The notes under the pieces were generated by a model, which was not told the DNA's origin, searched no databases, and saw only the letters and a list, made by a program, of their open reading frames with translations. From positions 248,001 through 312,000 of the forward strand of contig NZ_UGSI01000002.1 of assembly GCF_900454495.1 (NCBI RefSeq): a stretch of 64,000 nucleotides of DNA, read 5' to 3'. Below are positions 51,790-61,395 of this stretch, one piece after another (position 1 is the first letter of the stretch; every line of letters begins with the position of its first letter). A program made the position numbers and the translations under genes. This DNA is from Paenibacillus macerans (lineage in GTDB: Bacteria > Bacillota > Bacilli > Paenibacillales > Paenibacillaceae).

Positions 51790-54117
51790 TTACTTCGCCG
51801 GAATCAAAATTTTCTGCCCGATATGGATCAGATGCGGATTCGCCAGCTTGTTGTACTTGGCCAAAGCTTGCCAGGTCGTGCCGTGTTTGATGGCGATGCG
51901 GTACAAGTTGTCGCCTTTTTCCACCGTATAGACGGTATCTTTGGAGGCTGCCGGTTGGGAAATTGTCTGTTTAGACGGCGTCTTAACAGGTTTGGCTTCC
52001 GCCTGCGGCTCTTCTGCCGGAGCGGGCTGCTCCGGCGTCGTTGCCGGCGTTTCCGCCGGATCGGCTTGCGGCGCCGCTGGCGATGCCGGCTGCGCAACCG
52101 GTTCGGAAGCAGGGCTGGCGGAGGCCTTTTCGGCATTCACGCTCAGCTTGAATTTGGCATAGCCGTCTTCCGTATTTTTCAGGTACGTCAGAACGTTTTG
52201 CTTCGCGGCCAATGCGGCGCTCGCGGCCAGGGCGTCTTTGGCGGCCGGCGAAGTGGCGAACGTTATGTTGGCGCTGCCGAACGGAGCGAGCGACCAGTTG
52301 CCGTCCGCGCTCGGATTGATCGTTTCGTTTTTGCGGATGTAATCGATGACAACCTGCCGGTTTTCGTCCGGCGAAGCCAAGATAATCCGCTTTCCGTCCG
52401 GGTTGGCGAACTTGTTCGACGAGGCGCGGTAGTTGTTGCTGGCCACGACGAATTTTTGCTGCGGATCGATCGGTTTGCCTTGGTAGCTGAGATTGACGAT
52501 ACGGCTGGCCTTTTCGTTCAAAAGTCCGCCTTTGGCGTCGTATTTGGCTGGCTGCGTGACGTCGATTTGGTAAGTCACTCCGTCAATCACGTCGAAGTTG
52601 TACGTTGGGAAATCGTAGTTGACCAGTTCTTGCTCCTCCGTTTTGGATGGATCGATCTGATTGAATTGTCCCGCCGACCATTCCAGCCATTCCTTCAGCT
52701 CGGCGCCCGTCACCAGCACGGCGTTAACCGTGTTCGAATACAGGTACAGATCGGCGACGTTTTTGATCGCGATGTTGCCGGCCGGAATGTCCGTGTAGTA
52801 GTTTGCGCCCTGGCGTCCGCCCGCTTTGAAAGGAGCCGCCGCCGAAATGATCGGAAGACCTTCGTATTCCGTTCCTTGCAGATGCTGTTCCACGTACCAT
52901 TTTTGCGCGTTGTTCACGATTTGAATGGACGGATCGTCCTGAATCAGCGCGAACCAGCTGTTGATCGGCGCCGTCGTCGTGCCGACCGGACCGCGCACGT
53001 AGTTCAGCGTGTTTTCATGATCCTTGGCGACCGCGTCCCAGATTTTCTGGTCGGCTTCGACGAGAGGCTTTTTGTTGGCGGTGTCGTAAATCGGCTTCAC
53101 GGAAGCGGTGGAATCCTTGACCGTCCATTTGCCGTCCGTTTGCTCCAGCGTCAGGTCGATGATCCCCAGATGGTTGCCCCAGTAGCCCGGCTCGACGGCG
53201 GGAACGCCGTTGATCGTGCCTTTTTTCAGGTCAACGCCGGTTTTGCCTTCGAAGGAAGCGTCCGGGAACACTTTATGCGCATGGCCGAACAGGATCGCGT
53301 CGATCCCTTTCACCTTGCTGAGGTACAGCACCGAGTTTTCCATCAGCGGTGTTTGCGGGATGTCCTCGAAGCCGGAGTGCGGTACCGCGATAATGATGTC
53401 GGCGCCTTCCGCTTTCATTTGCGGCACGAACTTTTCGGCTGTTTCCACGATATCTTTGGTGATGACTTTGCCTTCCAGATTGGCCTTGTCCCAGGACATA
53501 ATTTGCGGAGGCACGAAACCGATAACCCCAACCTTTAGCGTGTGCTTCGCTCCGTTGTTGTCGATTACTTCCTTGTCCAAAATGATGTATGGCTTAAACG
53601 CATTTTTGTCGTTTGCGGGATCCCCATCTTTGTCGTCTATGTAAATATTCGCGTTCACATAGGGGAAGTTGGAGCCTTTCAGCGCAGTTTTGAGGAAATC
53701 CAGCCCATAGTTGAACTCGTGGTTGCCCAGGTTGCCCGCATCGTAATTCAGCAGATTCATCGCTTCATAGACCGGATGCGTTTGGCCTTCCTGCAGCTTC
53801 TCCACCGTGGCCACGTAATCGCCCAGCGGGTTCCCTTGAATCAGGTCGCCGTTGTCGATAAGCACGCTATTTTTGGCTTCTTCACGGGCCTGCTTAATAA
53901 GCGTCGCCGTTTTCGCCAGACCGTACTCATCGGTAGGCTTATCCGCAAAATAATCGTAGTTGACGATGTTGACGTGCAAATCGGTGGTCTCCAGGATGCG
54001 GAGCTCCACGGTAGTCCCGGCGCTGTCGGCCGCAAAGGCCGAGAAAGGCATGGCCGCGAGACTGGCGGTCAGGATCGCCGACATCAGGATAAGCTTTGGA
54101 CTTCGGTGCTTGATCAA
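51790..54117 (-). CDS. Secreted 2',3'-cyclic-nucleotide phosphodiesterase/3'-nucleotidase with LysM
   Basis: A 775-residue exported enzyme. A Sec signal (1-29) precedes a metallophosphatase domain with ETTDLHVN, DNGDLIQGNP, GNLGNHEF, PHSGFED and FGHAHKVF as metal ligands. A 5'-nucleotidase C-terminal domain (about 390-600) binds substrate. A Pro/Ala/Glu-rich linker leads to one LysM module (last about 45 residues, VYTVEKGDNLYRIAIKHG), which should hold the enzyme on peptidoglycan. It resembles B. subtilis YfkN and E. coli CpdB, which release phosphate and nucleosides from RNA breakdown products. It is monocistronic. Confidence 0.92.
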   Translation of the reverse strand: MIKHRSPKLILMSAILTASLAAMPFSAFAADSAGTTVELRILETTDLHVNIVNYDYFADKPTDEYGLAKTATLIKQAREEAKNSVLIDNGDLIQGNPLGDYVATVEKLQEGQTHPVYEAMNLLNYDAGNLGNHEFNYGLDFLKTALKGSNFPYVNANIYIDDKDGDPANDKNAFKPYIILDKEVIDNNGAKHTLKVGVIGFVPPQIMSWDKANLEGKVITKDIVETAEKFVPQMKAEGADIIIAVPHSGFEDIPQTPLMENSVLYLSKVKGIDAILFGHAHKVFPDASFEGKTGVDLKKGTINGVPAVEPGYWGNHLGIIDLTLEQTDGKWTVKDSTASVKPIYDTANKKPLVEADQKIWDAVAKDHENTLNYVRGPVGTTTAPINSWFALIQDDPSIQIVNNAQKWYVEQHLQGTEYEGLPIISAAAPFKAGGRQGANYYTDIPAGNIAIKNVADLYLYSNTVNAVLVTGAELKEWLEWSAGQFNQIDPSKTEEQELVNYDFPTYNFDVIDGVTYQIDVTQPAKYDAKGGLLNEKASRIVNLSYQGKPIDPQQKFVVASNNYRASSNKFANPDGKRIILASPDENRQVVIDYIRKNETINPSADGNWSLAPFGSANITFATSPAAKDALAASAALAAKQNVLTYLKNTEDGYAKFKLSVNAEKASASPASEPVAQPASPAAPQADPAETPATTPEQPAPAEEPQAEAKPVKTPSKQTISQPAASKDTVYTVEKGDNLYRIAIKHGTTWQALAKYNKLANPHLIHIGQKILIPAK

Positions 54118-54202
54118 TTTTATTCCTCCCTCTTTTTTTGGCCCAACCTAGAAATCGGCGCTTGACAGCCTGCTGCAGGAACACGAAGAACCTCCGGCCT
54201 TG

Positions 54203-54406
54203 AAAATAGCGGAATTTTATGCGCTTATTATCAGAAAGCCGGGGGTGTTCATTCCCATTAGCGGAATTTTTCGCCCTTATTTTCCTAAGACTGGTCTGGG
54301 ACGCGGACATTTCCATGTAATTTACTAAAATAGCGACATAATTTTCCTTTATTTCTCTCAAATGGACGGATATCGCCGGAATAACGACATTTATTGGCTT
54401 TATATT
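54203..54406. repeat. Four-unit intergenic repeat locus B2
   Basis: Four AT-rich quasi-palindromic units start at 54203, 54257, 54327 and 54380 (54, 70 and 53 bp apart). The segment 54327-54406 is, in reverse complement, nearly the same as 24124-24201 of locus B1. The rest of the 54118-54690 gap contains no recognised gene. Confidence 0.8.
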
Positions 54407-54690
54407 CTTTCTGGAGGTTCACATGATTGGTTGGTCAAGCGCCGTTTTTGGTTTTGAGCCTTTTTTGGTACTTCCGAGCAAACGTAAAAACTAAGTAAAC
54501 TTATGAAATTGTTTTTATTTTAAGGGATGGGGCGGGAAAAGTCATGGTTTTTTTGGACTGATGATAGGGAGATGTCAGTTATTTTTCTCTTTGTCCAGCC
54601 GATTCATACCCCTTGTCTCCAGACCGCACGTTTGACGAACGGCGCATTCCGTAATAAGTTGGAAGTAAGACGATGATAGGAGCGCCGAAC

Positions 54691-55023
54691 ATGAATGAAG
54701 AGCTGATAAAAATGATCCTCGCTTTCCGGGAGGAGCGGAATTGGGAGCAGTTCCATAATCCGAAAGACTTGGCGATTTCTCTAAGCCTGGAGGTCTCCGA
54801 GCTGCTGGAGAACTTTCAATGGAAAACCTCCGCGGAAGCCGTTTTGCACAAAAAAGCGGATATCGCGGACGAACTGGCCGACGTACTGGTCTACGCAGTT
54901 TATTTGGCTGATGCCCTGAACCTCGACATCGAGGATATTATTCGCAGCAAAATGCGCCAAAACGCAGCCAAATATCCGGTGGACAAGGCTTACGGGAAAA
55001 GGGAGAAGTATACGGAGCTGTGA
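54691..55023 (+). CDS. MazG-like nucleotide pyrophosphohydrolase
   Basis: A 110-residue all-alpha NTP pyrophosphatase of the MazG/RS21-C6 (dCTPase-like) type. Metal-binding acids are in SLEVSELLENFQW (ExxE) and ADELADVLVYA (ExxD). Single-domain members hydrolyse (d)NTPs to monophosphates and protect against damaged nucleotides. The ATG at 54691 has AGGAG upstream; an earlier in-frame ATG lies over that site. Confidence 0.85.
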   Translation: MNEELIKMILAFREERNWEQFHNPKDLAISLSLEVSELLENFQWKTSAEAVLHKKADIADELADVLVYAVYLADALNLDIEDIIRSKMRQNAAKYPVDKAYGKREKYTEL

Positions 55024-55079
55024 TAGTTAATGGCTTCAGCCAGTTGAGCCCGCGAAGCGTGCGAAACAAAAAACATCCG

Positions 55080-55343
55080 TTATGCAGGTGGTGTAGTTTT
55101 ACCGGTATTATTCTCCTGACGATGTCGTTTGCTCCGCGTTTTTTTCCGGGCCTTGGCGCTCATATCCTCGGGTCCGCCGGCCGGCCTTACTGTAATTTTA
55201 AGCGCATCTGTTGAATTTTCCGCCAGCGTATACTGGATCATGGCCCCTTCCTGCAGATCGGGCAGAGAAATTTCGCTTTCCACTACCTGATTGTCCGAAA
55301 AAGTTATGGAAACCAGCTTCGTATCGGACGTTACCGTAATCAC
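55080..55343 (-). CDS. Doubtful small protein
   Basis: An 87-codon frame from a GTG with GGGGAAAC upstream. The first 50 residues look like a beta-strand domain and the tail is basic and low-complexity. The same frame stays open upstream to about 55410 without an ATG, so the true N-terminus may be missing or frameshifted. No family is recognised, and it may not be expressed. Confidence 0.3.
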   Translation of the reverse strand: MITVTSDTKLVSITFSDNQVVESEISLPDLQEGAMIQYTLAENSTDALKITVRPAGGPEDMSAKARKKTRSKRHRQENNTGKTTPPA

Positions 55344-55471
55344 AGCCGTTTCCCCGCTCGCATTATCGGGGGCTGTTTCTTTCGCCAGCGCTCCACCGAG
55401 GACCGTATATTACTTAGCATGATCAGGAAAAATAAAGCGGAGAAACTGGCCAGCTAAGGGGTGCAAACATC

Positions 55472-57028
55472 ATGAACAATAAATCGATTTGGAAAAATCC
55501 CGTGTTCTCCGTATCCGCCGCGATCATTTTTGCCCTGGTCCTGCTGGGGGCGATCATGCCCGGGAGGTTTGGCGCGGTTTCGAGCCGCTTGTTTGAGTTC
55601 ACTACAAGGGATTTCGGATGGTTGTACCTGCTGGGGGTATTTGCGATCATCCTGTTTCTGATTTGGCTGGCGATTAGTAAGTATGGGGCTATCCGGTTGG
55701 GCGGGGAAAAGGAGAAGCCGGAGTTTCCTTTTTTCACCTGGATCGGCATGCTGTTTTCGGCCGGTTTTGGCGTCGGATTGGTGTTTTGGGGAGTCGCCGA
55801 GCCGATGAGCCACTTCTTTACGCCACCGTTTTCCGGAGTACAGGGCGAATCGGTCGAGGCGGCCAGAATTGCGATGGGGTATGCCTTTTTTCACTGGGGT
55901 GTCAGCCAATGGGCGGTTTTGGCGCTGGCGGGGCTGGTGATCGGATTTCTGCAGTTCCGCAAACAAAAAAACGGTCTGATGTCCACAGCGCTTGAACCCG
56001 TACTGGGGAGTAAACCCGCCGTCAAGAATACGGTGGATACGCTCGCGGTTATAGCCACCGTGATGGGCGTCGCCACGTCCCTTGGTCTAGGGGCTCTGCA
56101 AATGAATGGCGGACTCAAAGCGGTGTTTGGCCTGGGGCAATCCATCGCGGTCCAATTGGGGATTATCGCCATCATTTTTGTGGGTTATATGCTGTCATCG
56201 ACCACCGGCCTCGATAAAGGGATTCGTTATTTAAGCAACTTAAACTTGGGGTTGGCCCTCGTTCTTTTGGTATTCGTATTTGCCACCGGACCTACCGTGT
56301 TCATTTTGGAAACTTTTACGCTGGCGCTGGGAGATTATTTTTCGAATTTTATCGGATACAGTTTGCGGATGCAGCCCTATCAGGGCGGCACCTGGGTGCG
56401 CGACTGGACGATTTTCTATTGGGCCTGGGCGATAGCGTGGTCGCCCTTTGTCGGCGCTTTTATCGCCCGCGTCTCGAAAGGGCGCACGATTCGCGAGTAC
56501 ATTATGGGGGTCATGATCATCCCCCCGGTGATCGCCTGCCTCTGGATCGCGGTGTTCGGCGGTACGGCGTTATGGAGCGATCTAAACCATGGATCGGGAA
56601 TTGCTTCGGCCGTCAATGAAGACGTTACTGTCGCTCTATTCCAGACGTTGAATCAACTGCCGTTCTCCACGTTCATGTCGGTACTGTCCATTCTGCTTAT
56701 CTTCGTGTTTCTGGTGACCTCCGCGGATTCGGCGACGTACATTTTATCCAGTATGACGACGTTCGGCAGCCTGAATCCGCCGCAATTCGCCAAGTTTGTA
56801 TGGGGAGGGCTGATGGCGGTGATCGCCGGCGTCCTTCTCTATGCGGGCGGGCTTGAAGCGCTGCAAACCGCTTCCCTTATTGCGGCCCTGCCGTTTACGA
56901 TCCTGCTGCTGTTGTTGATGGTGGCTGTCGTCCGGCTCGTCAGACAAGAACCGCTACCAATCCGGAAGGCGGACCTGAAACGTTTCCGCCGCCTGGAAAA
57001 AGCGGCCAACGAGGAAAGAAGGAAATAA
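55472..57028 (+). CDS. BCCT-family betaine/carnitine/choline transporter
   Basis: A 518-residue membrane protein with twelve hydrophobic segments. The BCCT substrate-site signature is visible as WTIFYWAWAIAWSPFVGAFIARVSKGRT. The first half has GFGVGLVFWGVAEPMSHF and FFHWGVSQWAV. It should take up glycine betaine or a related osmolyte with Na+, as OpuD does in Bacillus. It is a single-gene unit with AAGGGGTG before the ATG. Confidence 0.92.
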   Translation: MNNKSIWKNPVFSVSAAIIFALVLLGAIMPGRFGAVSSRLFEFTTRDFGWLYLLGVFAIILFLIWLAISKYGAIRLGGEKEKPEFPFFTWIGMLFSAGFGVGLVFWGVAEPMSHFFTPPFSGVQGESVEAARIAMGYAFFHWGVSQWAVLALAGLVIGFLQFRKQKNGLMSTALEPVLGSKPAVKNTVDTLAVIATVMGVATSLGLGALQMNGGLKAVFGLGQSIAVQLGIIAIIFVGYMLSSTTGLDKGIRYLSNLNLGLALVLLVFVFATGPTVFILETFTLALGDYFSNFIGYSLRMQPYQGGTWVRDWTIFYWAWAIAWSPFVGAFIARVSKGRTIREYIMGVMIIPPVIACLWIAVFGGTALWSDLNHGSGIASAVNEDVTVALFQTLNQLPFSTFMSVLSILLIFVFLVTSADSATYILSSMTTFGSLNPPQFAKFVWGGLMAVIAGVLLYAGGLEALQTASLIAALPFTILLLLLMVAVVRLVRQEPLPIRKADLKRFRRLEKAANEERRK

Positions 57029-57129
57029 GAACAGGTGAAGTGAAGGGATATTAGGAAGGAGGACAGGAGATAATGATTTTAGTGAATCTCTTATTCTAAT
57101 AATCTCGCAGGCATTCGGGAGGAACGGTA

Positions 57130-58887
57130 ATGAAGTTGGCGGAGCTAATCATCGAAAACTTCCGGGGGATCGGTCCGGAGGGCGTAAAGATAAAAATCGA
57201 TAATATTATTGTACTCATAGGTAAAAATAACGTCGGCAAAACCACCGTCCTATCCGCCTATGAGGCCTTTGCGTCGACAGGTGCGCCCTTGAAATTGAAA
57301 GATTTTCACAACGAAGATATCAACCATAAGCCCGTAATAACCGGGATATTTGTGGATGTTGAAGAAGGGGAGTTAGCCCAAAAGTGGATCCATGACGACG
57401 AGGAATCCGGGTACAAAAATTGCATCAAAGCGCAATACCGCTGGTCTTCGCCTGATATGGGCGGTGAGAAATTTTCCTTTAATCCCGCGACTGGTGATTT
57501 CGAAAAAGGGGGCATGGGCGGTTTTGACAGTATTCTGACGAGCAAGATCCCAACTCCATTAAAAATATCCCCACTCGATGATCCCTCAGAATTGGAGAAA
57601 AAAATCCTCGAAATCCTCATCGATGCGATTAAACAAAACACCAAAAGGGATAATACGAAGGTTCAGCAGCTTTTAGCCGACATTAAGAAATTAGCTGAGG
57701 ACGTACAAACGGAAATTTCGGAAGAGTTGAATCGTTCATGCGCTATGGTTTCCGCAGAAATCATGAAGGTTTTTCCGGAAGCAAGCATCGTCCAGATTGA
57801 TCCGCAGGCCAGCAAAATCGAACCGGACAAGCTGATCGGAAGCGGCAGCTTTATCCGGCTGGGCAGCAGTGAACAGCATTTAGCACCCCTTTCCAATCAT
57901 GGTACGGGTCTGCAGAGAACGTTTCTGTGGTCGGCCTTAAAGATGCTTGCGGAAACCGGCAGACACCAGGTGAAAAAGAAGCCGGTCGGCGTAGGCACGA
58001 AAAAAATTCTACTATTGGAGGAACCGGAGGCTTTTCTGCATCCCTCGGCGATTCGAAGCGCCATGGAATCACTTTACACGATTGCAGAGCATTCCGATTG
58101 GCAGGTGATGATTTCCACGCATTCCCCTGTTTTTATCGATCTGACGAAAGACCATACAACCATCATCAGAATTGAAAAAGATCCCGGCGTTAACCACACG
58201 GTGAACACTTTTTCCACAGGTGATGCCAAGTTTACAGCCGATGATAAAGAAAACTTAAAAATGCTGAATTTCTGCAACCCATATTTCAACGAATTTTTCT
58301 TTGCAAATCATAACTTGCTGGTCGAAGGGGAAACCGAAGTTACGGTTGTAAAATCACTCATGCAAACCGGAAAAATCGCACAGGACTCGGTTCACGTCAT
58401 CAATTGCTTGGGCAAAGCGAATATCGTGACCGTGTCAAAAATACTTAATCATTTTAAAGTAAACTACAGTATTCTTCATGACGCGGATAGCCCGAAAATC
58501 AAAAGAAACGGCAAGTACATCATAAATTCCATGTGGACGATGAACCAAAAAATGATGAGAGAAGTTGAGGCAGGGCGGACGAAGGGCCTTAACATCAAAT
58601 CTTTTGTATCCATACCGAATTTTGAAGCCGAGTACCTAGAGGGAAAGGCCGACGGTTTAAAACCGTATAATGCATGGAAAGTTTTCGCTGAGGAAGAAAA
58701 TGAGGCTGCCCAAAAGTTCATGACTATCATCAACAGAATTATCGAAAAAGAGCGGCATTGCAGCTTGGAATACGCAAATCTATTTGAGCTAACGAAGAAG
58801 GTGAGCGGATTTATTGCGCAAAAGGGGCTAAGCCATGATCCGCTTTGGAAAATTAGGGATGAGGATATTACGGTGGTGAATGAGTAG
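57130..58887 (+). CDS. OLD-family ATP-dependent endonuclease
   Basis: A 585-residue protein with an ABC-type ATPase domain: Walker A GKNNVGKTT (31-39) and Walker B LLLEEPEAFLHP (about 298-309), with NHGTGLQRT as the signature region. A C-terminal TOPRIM nuclease domain follows, with LLVEGETE (about 397-404), NCLGKANI and HDADS (about 453). OLD proteins are DNA nucleases, several of them in phage defence. No UvrD-like helicase adjoins, so it is a class 1, not a Gabija-type, member. Its codons are clearly more A/T-rich than in neighbours, suggesting transfer. Confidence 0.88.
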   Translation: MKLAELIIENFRGIGPEGVKIKIDNIIVLIGKNNVGKTTVLSAYEAFASTGAPLKLKDFHNEDINHKPVITGIFVDVEEGELAQKWIHDDEESGYKNCIKAQYRWSSPDMGGEKFSFNPATGDFEKGGMGGFDSILTSKIPTPLKISPLDDPSELEKKILEILIDAIKQNTKRDNTKVQQLLADIKKLAEDVQTEISEELNRSCAMVSAEIMKVFPEASIVQIDPQASKIEPDKLIGSGSFIRLGSSEQHLAPLSNHGTGLQRTFLWSALKMLAETGRHQVKKKPVGVGTKKILLLEEPEAFLHPSAIRSAMESLYTIAEHSDWQVMISTHSPVFIDLTKDHTTIIRIEKDPGVNHTVNTFSTGDAKFTADDKENLKMLNFCNPYFNEFFFANHNLLVEGETEVTVVKSLMQTGKIAQDSVHVINCLGKANIVTVSKILNHFKVNYSILHDADSPKIKRNGKYIINSMWTMNQKMMREVEAGRTKGLNIKSFVSIPNFEAEYLEGKADGLKPYNAWKVFAEEENEAAQKFMTIINRIIEKERHCSLEYANLFELTKKVSGFIAQKGLSHDPLWKIRDEDITVVNE

Positions 58888-58905
58888 TATTATAGTTGAA
58901 AACTT

Positions 58906-58927
58906 AAAAAGCCGCTCAATGAGCGGC
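58906..58927 (-). terminator. Terminator of the TumE-like gene
   Basis: GCCGCTC (58911-58917) pairs with GAGCGGC (58921-58927). On the minus strand it is followed by TTTTTAAG. It separates the convergent OLD gene. Confidence 0.75.
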
Positions 58928-58946
58928 CAGTCTATTATGTATTGAA

Positions 58947-59432
58947 TCAGGACATGGGCAATTTACCGGATACACGGAGTACAACGCGGATCGTTTCCAG
59001 TACGGCACAAGTATCCCGTATGGAGAAATTGGACATCCTCCCATGACTCGTTTTTTGCGGATTTGGCTGGTCATGTTGGTGAAAGTGCTTTGTCGCTGGC
59101 CAATATTGTTCCGGATGATAGGTATCATAGTGGAACTTCCAACACGCATCCGGATTATCCCGGTTGTACTGCCAATCATATTCAAAACCAATCACTTTAG
59201 GGGCTTCGCCCCTACGATCCTGTATGTACTCAGAGGCGTGCAAGGTGCCTCCGCTATATTTGATACGGATCGTTTTCCGGATTTGGGGGTATCGGCTAGG
59301 CCCTTCTTTGTTCCCGTCAAGAATCGAGCCGTCTATAATATCATCAAACTCGTAACTGACGTAATCCCAATCGGTGGGGACAATGGGAGGCTTCGGTACG
59401 TGTTTTTCGACATATTCGCTATATCTGCTCAT
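58947..59432 (-). CDS. DUF6516/TumE-like protein, candidate toxin
   Basis: A 161-residue protein. A beta-rich half (TIRIKYSGGTLHASEYI) is followed by an aromatic and histidine-rich half (FHYDTYHP, HFHQHDQPNP). This pattern resembles the DUF6516 family, to which the TumE toxin-like proteins belong; I rely on the motif pattern, not an alignment. It overlaps the upstream HTH gene by four bases, a usual layout for toxin-antitoxin pairs. Another explanation is a phage-derived gene of unknown role. Confidence 0.5.
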   Translation of the reverse strand: MSRYSEYVEKHVPKPPIVPTDWDYVSYEFDDIIDGSILDGNKEGPSRYPQIRKTIRIKYSGGTLHASEYIQDRRGEAPKVIGFEYDWQYNRDNPDACWKFHYDTYHPEQYWPATKHFHQHDQPNPQKTSHGRMSNFSIRDTCAVLETIRVVLRVSGKLPMS

Positions 59433-60079
59433 GAAAGTTCTTTAAGCCTAGCCAAGTAAAAGCGCCAACGGGAAGCATCGCTTTCCTGTTCGCTTGTCAG
59501 ATTTTCGAAATCAAAAGCTTCATCGAAGGCTTTCCCACCGTATTTTTGTTGAAGAAGTCTGATCTCACTAATTAGCATTGCTTTTTCGTCGTCGTCCGCG
59601 AACGAATCACTTTTTTGGTGTTTGCATCTTTCTACAACAAGTCCAAGAGGCTCCACACTTCCGTCACGGTGCTTGAATGGCGTGAAATGCGGAATTCGCG
59701 CATGTCTGCGAGGCTGCCGTTTGTATCCAATAAACCGGCCTTCATCAATCCAGTTATTGATCGCGGTTACGGAGACATCAAAAATCTCGGCAAGTTGGGT
59801 AGTGCGATAGGTAATACCTCCCTTGCGAGCGGTAGACGCGCTTTCATTAAAATCTACATACTCGATTAACGATTCCATAACGGTTTCAACTTCCGCTTCC
59901 GGATTTGTTGCATGGGTAATGATAGCGTAATCTCTCATTAGGTGGATTAAGTTTTTAAGTGAGCCGGCGTCAATCGTGATTAGTTCCTGATCGGATTTAG
60001 CAGCAATCTCCCTGACAAGCTCTCTTGCCTGCATCCGGAGTTCTATGGTTGTCATGAGCCACACCCCTTTGCTCATCAT
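59429..60079 (-). CDS. HTH regulator paired with the TumE-like gene, candidate antitoxin
   Basis: A 216-residue protein with an N-terminal helical domain (about 1-75) and a MerR/excisionase-like helix-turn-helix in the middle (TTQLAEIFDVSVTAINNWIDEGRFIGYKR, about 95-125). The C-terminus is charged and helical. GGGAGGTG (60087-60094) fits the ATG at 60079; a second site fits an ATG at 60055. It is translationally coupled to the next gene. It likely represses its own promoter and neutralises its partner, by analogy to such pairs. Confidence 0.6.
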   Translation of the reverse strand: MMSKGVWLMTTIELRMQARELVREIAAKSDQELITIDAGSLKNLIHLMRDYAIITHATNPEAEVETVMESLIEYVDFNESASTARKGGITYRTTQLAEIFDVSVTAINNWIDEGRFIGYKRQPRRHARIPHFTPFKHRDGSVEPLGLVVERCKHQKSDSFADDDEKAMLISEIRLLQQKYGGKAFDEAFDFENLTSEQESDASRWRFYLARLKELS

Positions 60080-60202
60080 GTCTATTCACCTCCCATCATA
60101 GCAAACTAAAAGTTGAATTACAACTAAACTGCAAGTTAAACTGCAACTAGTATATGTTCGTATTTTATCCGATATGAGTTTGCTGTAAACACTAAATATA
60201 TA

Positions 60203-60231
60203 TTTACAAACCGACGGTCTGTATTTATAAT
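60203..60231 (+). promoter_or_regulatory. Promoter and TetR operator of the tetR operon
   Basis: TTTACA (60203-60208) and TATAAT (60226-60231) are 17 bp apart. ACAAACC-GAC-GGTCTGT (60206-60222), an inverted repeat with one mismatch, lies across the -35 box and spacer. It should mediate autorepression. Confidence 0.7.
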
Positions 60232-60270
60232 AAACATATAAAATTTAAATGGTTACATGGAGGGGCGGCT

Positions 60271-60876
60271 TTGAAACAGGAGGAACGCAGACAACAGACA
60301 ACAAGACGGCTGATCGACGCAACCAAGGCATTGATTGAGGAAAAAGGCTGCTATTCGATTACGATGCAGGACATCATGGACAGATCCGGCCTGTCCAAAG
60401 GGGCGATATTCCATTATGTCAAAAGCAAAGACGAAATCTTTGTTTGGCTTTTGCAAGAAGTTCTCGAAGAAACCAATAGACGTTTCATGAATGAGGTTGA
60501 GCATGGCCGCCGGAATTTCGACGACCCGATGCAGAAAATCAAGGAGAGTATTATCGAGTATGAAAGCCCATATAGCATTACCAACAAAGTGCTGCTGTAT
60601 TTACTCGGCAAGGAGGAAGACCCCTTAGTCGCGGAAGCGTTGAAGGAGTATTACGATCGGTCCGTATATTTATCCAAGGTATGGATTGAAACGGGCCAGA
60701 AGTACGGAGTCATTCCAGAGATGGTGGATGCGGAAAAAACGGCGGAAATGTTCACCCTGATGACGCTCGGTTTCCGCATCCGCTCAAGCATTCCGAATGT
60801 TCGGGCGATTCTTAAAGCGCAGGACTTAACGGCATTGATGACGGATATTCTAAACCCCCGTAGAGAACGGGAATAG
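60271..60876 (+). CDS. TetR-family transcriptional regulator
   Basis: A 201-residue TetR-type repressor with the N-terminal helix-turn-helix ITMQDIMDRSGLSKGAIFHYVKSKDEIF (about residues 30-58) and an all-helical ligand domain. It uses a TTG start at 60271, six bases after GGAGGGG. It heads an operon with two small membrane proteins. Its own operator resembles the perfect site at 23985-24015, so it may also control the CrtI-like oxidoreductase gene. Confidence 0.88.
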   Translation: MKQEERRQQTTRRLIDATKALIEEKGCYSITMQDIMDRSGLSKGAIFHYVKSKDEIFVWLLQEVLEETNRRFMNEVEHGRRNFDDPMQKIKESIIEYESPYSITNKVLLYLLGKEEDPLVAEALKEYYDRSVYLSKVWIETGQKYGVIPEMVDAEKTAEMFTLMTLGFRIRSSIPNVRAILKAQDLTALMTDILNPRRERE

Positions 60877-60891
60877 AAAGGGTGAGGATAA

Positions 60892-61353
60892 GTGGGACTC
60901 TGGTTAACCTTGCATCTGATCGGCGTTTTATTGATGGTTGGAAATATCGTGACGGCGGCATTTTGGAAAATTCGGGCCGATCTGACCGGTAACCCGCAGG
61001 TCATTCACCATGCTGTTAAGAACGTGATGTCCGCGGATTATGTTTTTACCATTCCCGGGTTCATCCTGATCGTCCTCTCAGGCGGTACAATGGCCGGATT
61101 ATCGGGATTCTCGCTGTCGGGTTTAAACTGGCTTACCCTTTCCCTGAGCTTGTTCGCCGTTACCGGACTCGTTTGGCTGGCCGTTCTGATTCCGATGCAG
61201 CGCAAAATGATCGGGTATAGCGCCGATTGCATAGAGAGCGGCACCATCTCCGCACAATATCGCCGCGCTTCCCGTATATGGGCCATATACGGCACGGCCG
61301 CTACTTTGCTGCCGCTCGTTATTCTTTACCTGATGGTAACAAAAGGATTCTGA
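60892..61353 (+). CDS. DUF2269-like integral membrane protein
   Basis: A 153-residue protein with four membrane segments and the N-terminal LTLHLIGVLLMVGNIVTAAFWKIRAD region typical of DUF2269. The start is GTG with GGGTGAGG upstream. It lies 15 bp after the TetR gene, so it is likely derepressed together with it. The function of the family is unknown. Confidence 0.75.
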   Translation: MGLWLTLHLIGVLLMVGNIVTAAFWKIRADLTGNPQVIHHAVKNVMSADYVFTIPGFILIVLSGGTMAGLSGFSLSGLNWLTLSLSLFAVTGLVWLAVLIPMQRKMIGYSADCIESGTISAQYRRASRIWAIYGTAATLLPLVILYLMVTKGF

Positions 61354-61395
61354 ACTGCGGGTACTCTCGAAACCGAAAATAACGGAGGTCATACG

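Noticed and set aside
51772..53538. Plus-strand frame of 588 codons opposite the nucleotidase
   Set aside because: It is Arg/Phe-rich with no family signal. The minus strand encodes a complete metallophosphatase with LysM.
57130..60079. Gabija defence system
   Set aside because: The OLD nuclease has no adjacent UvrD-like GajB helicase, so the two-gene system is not present.
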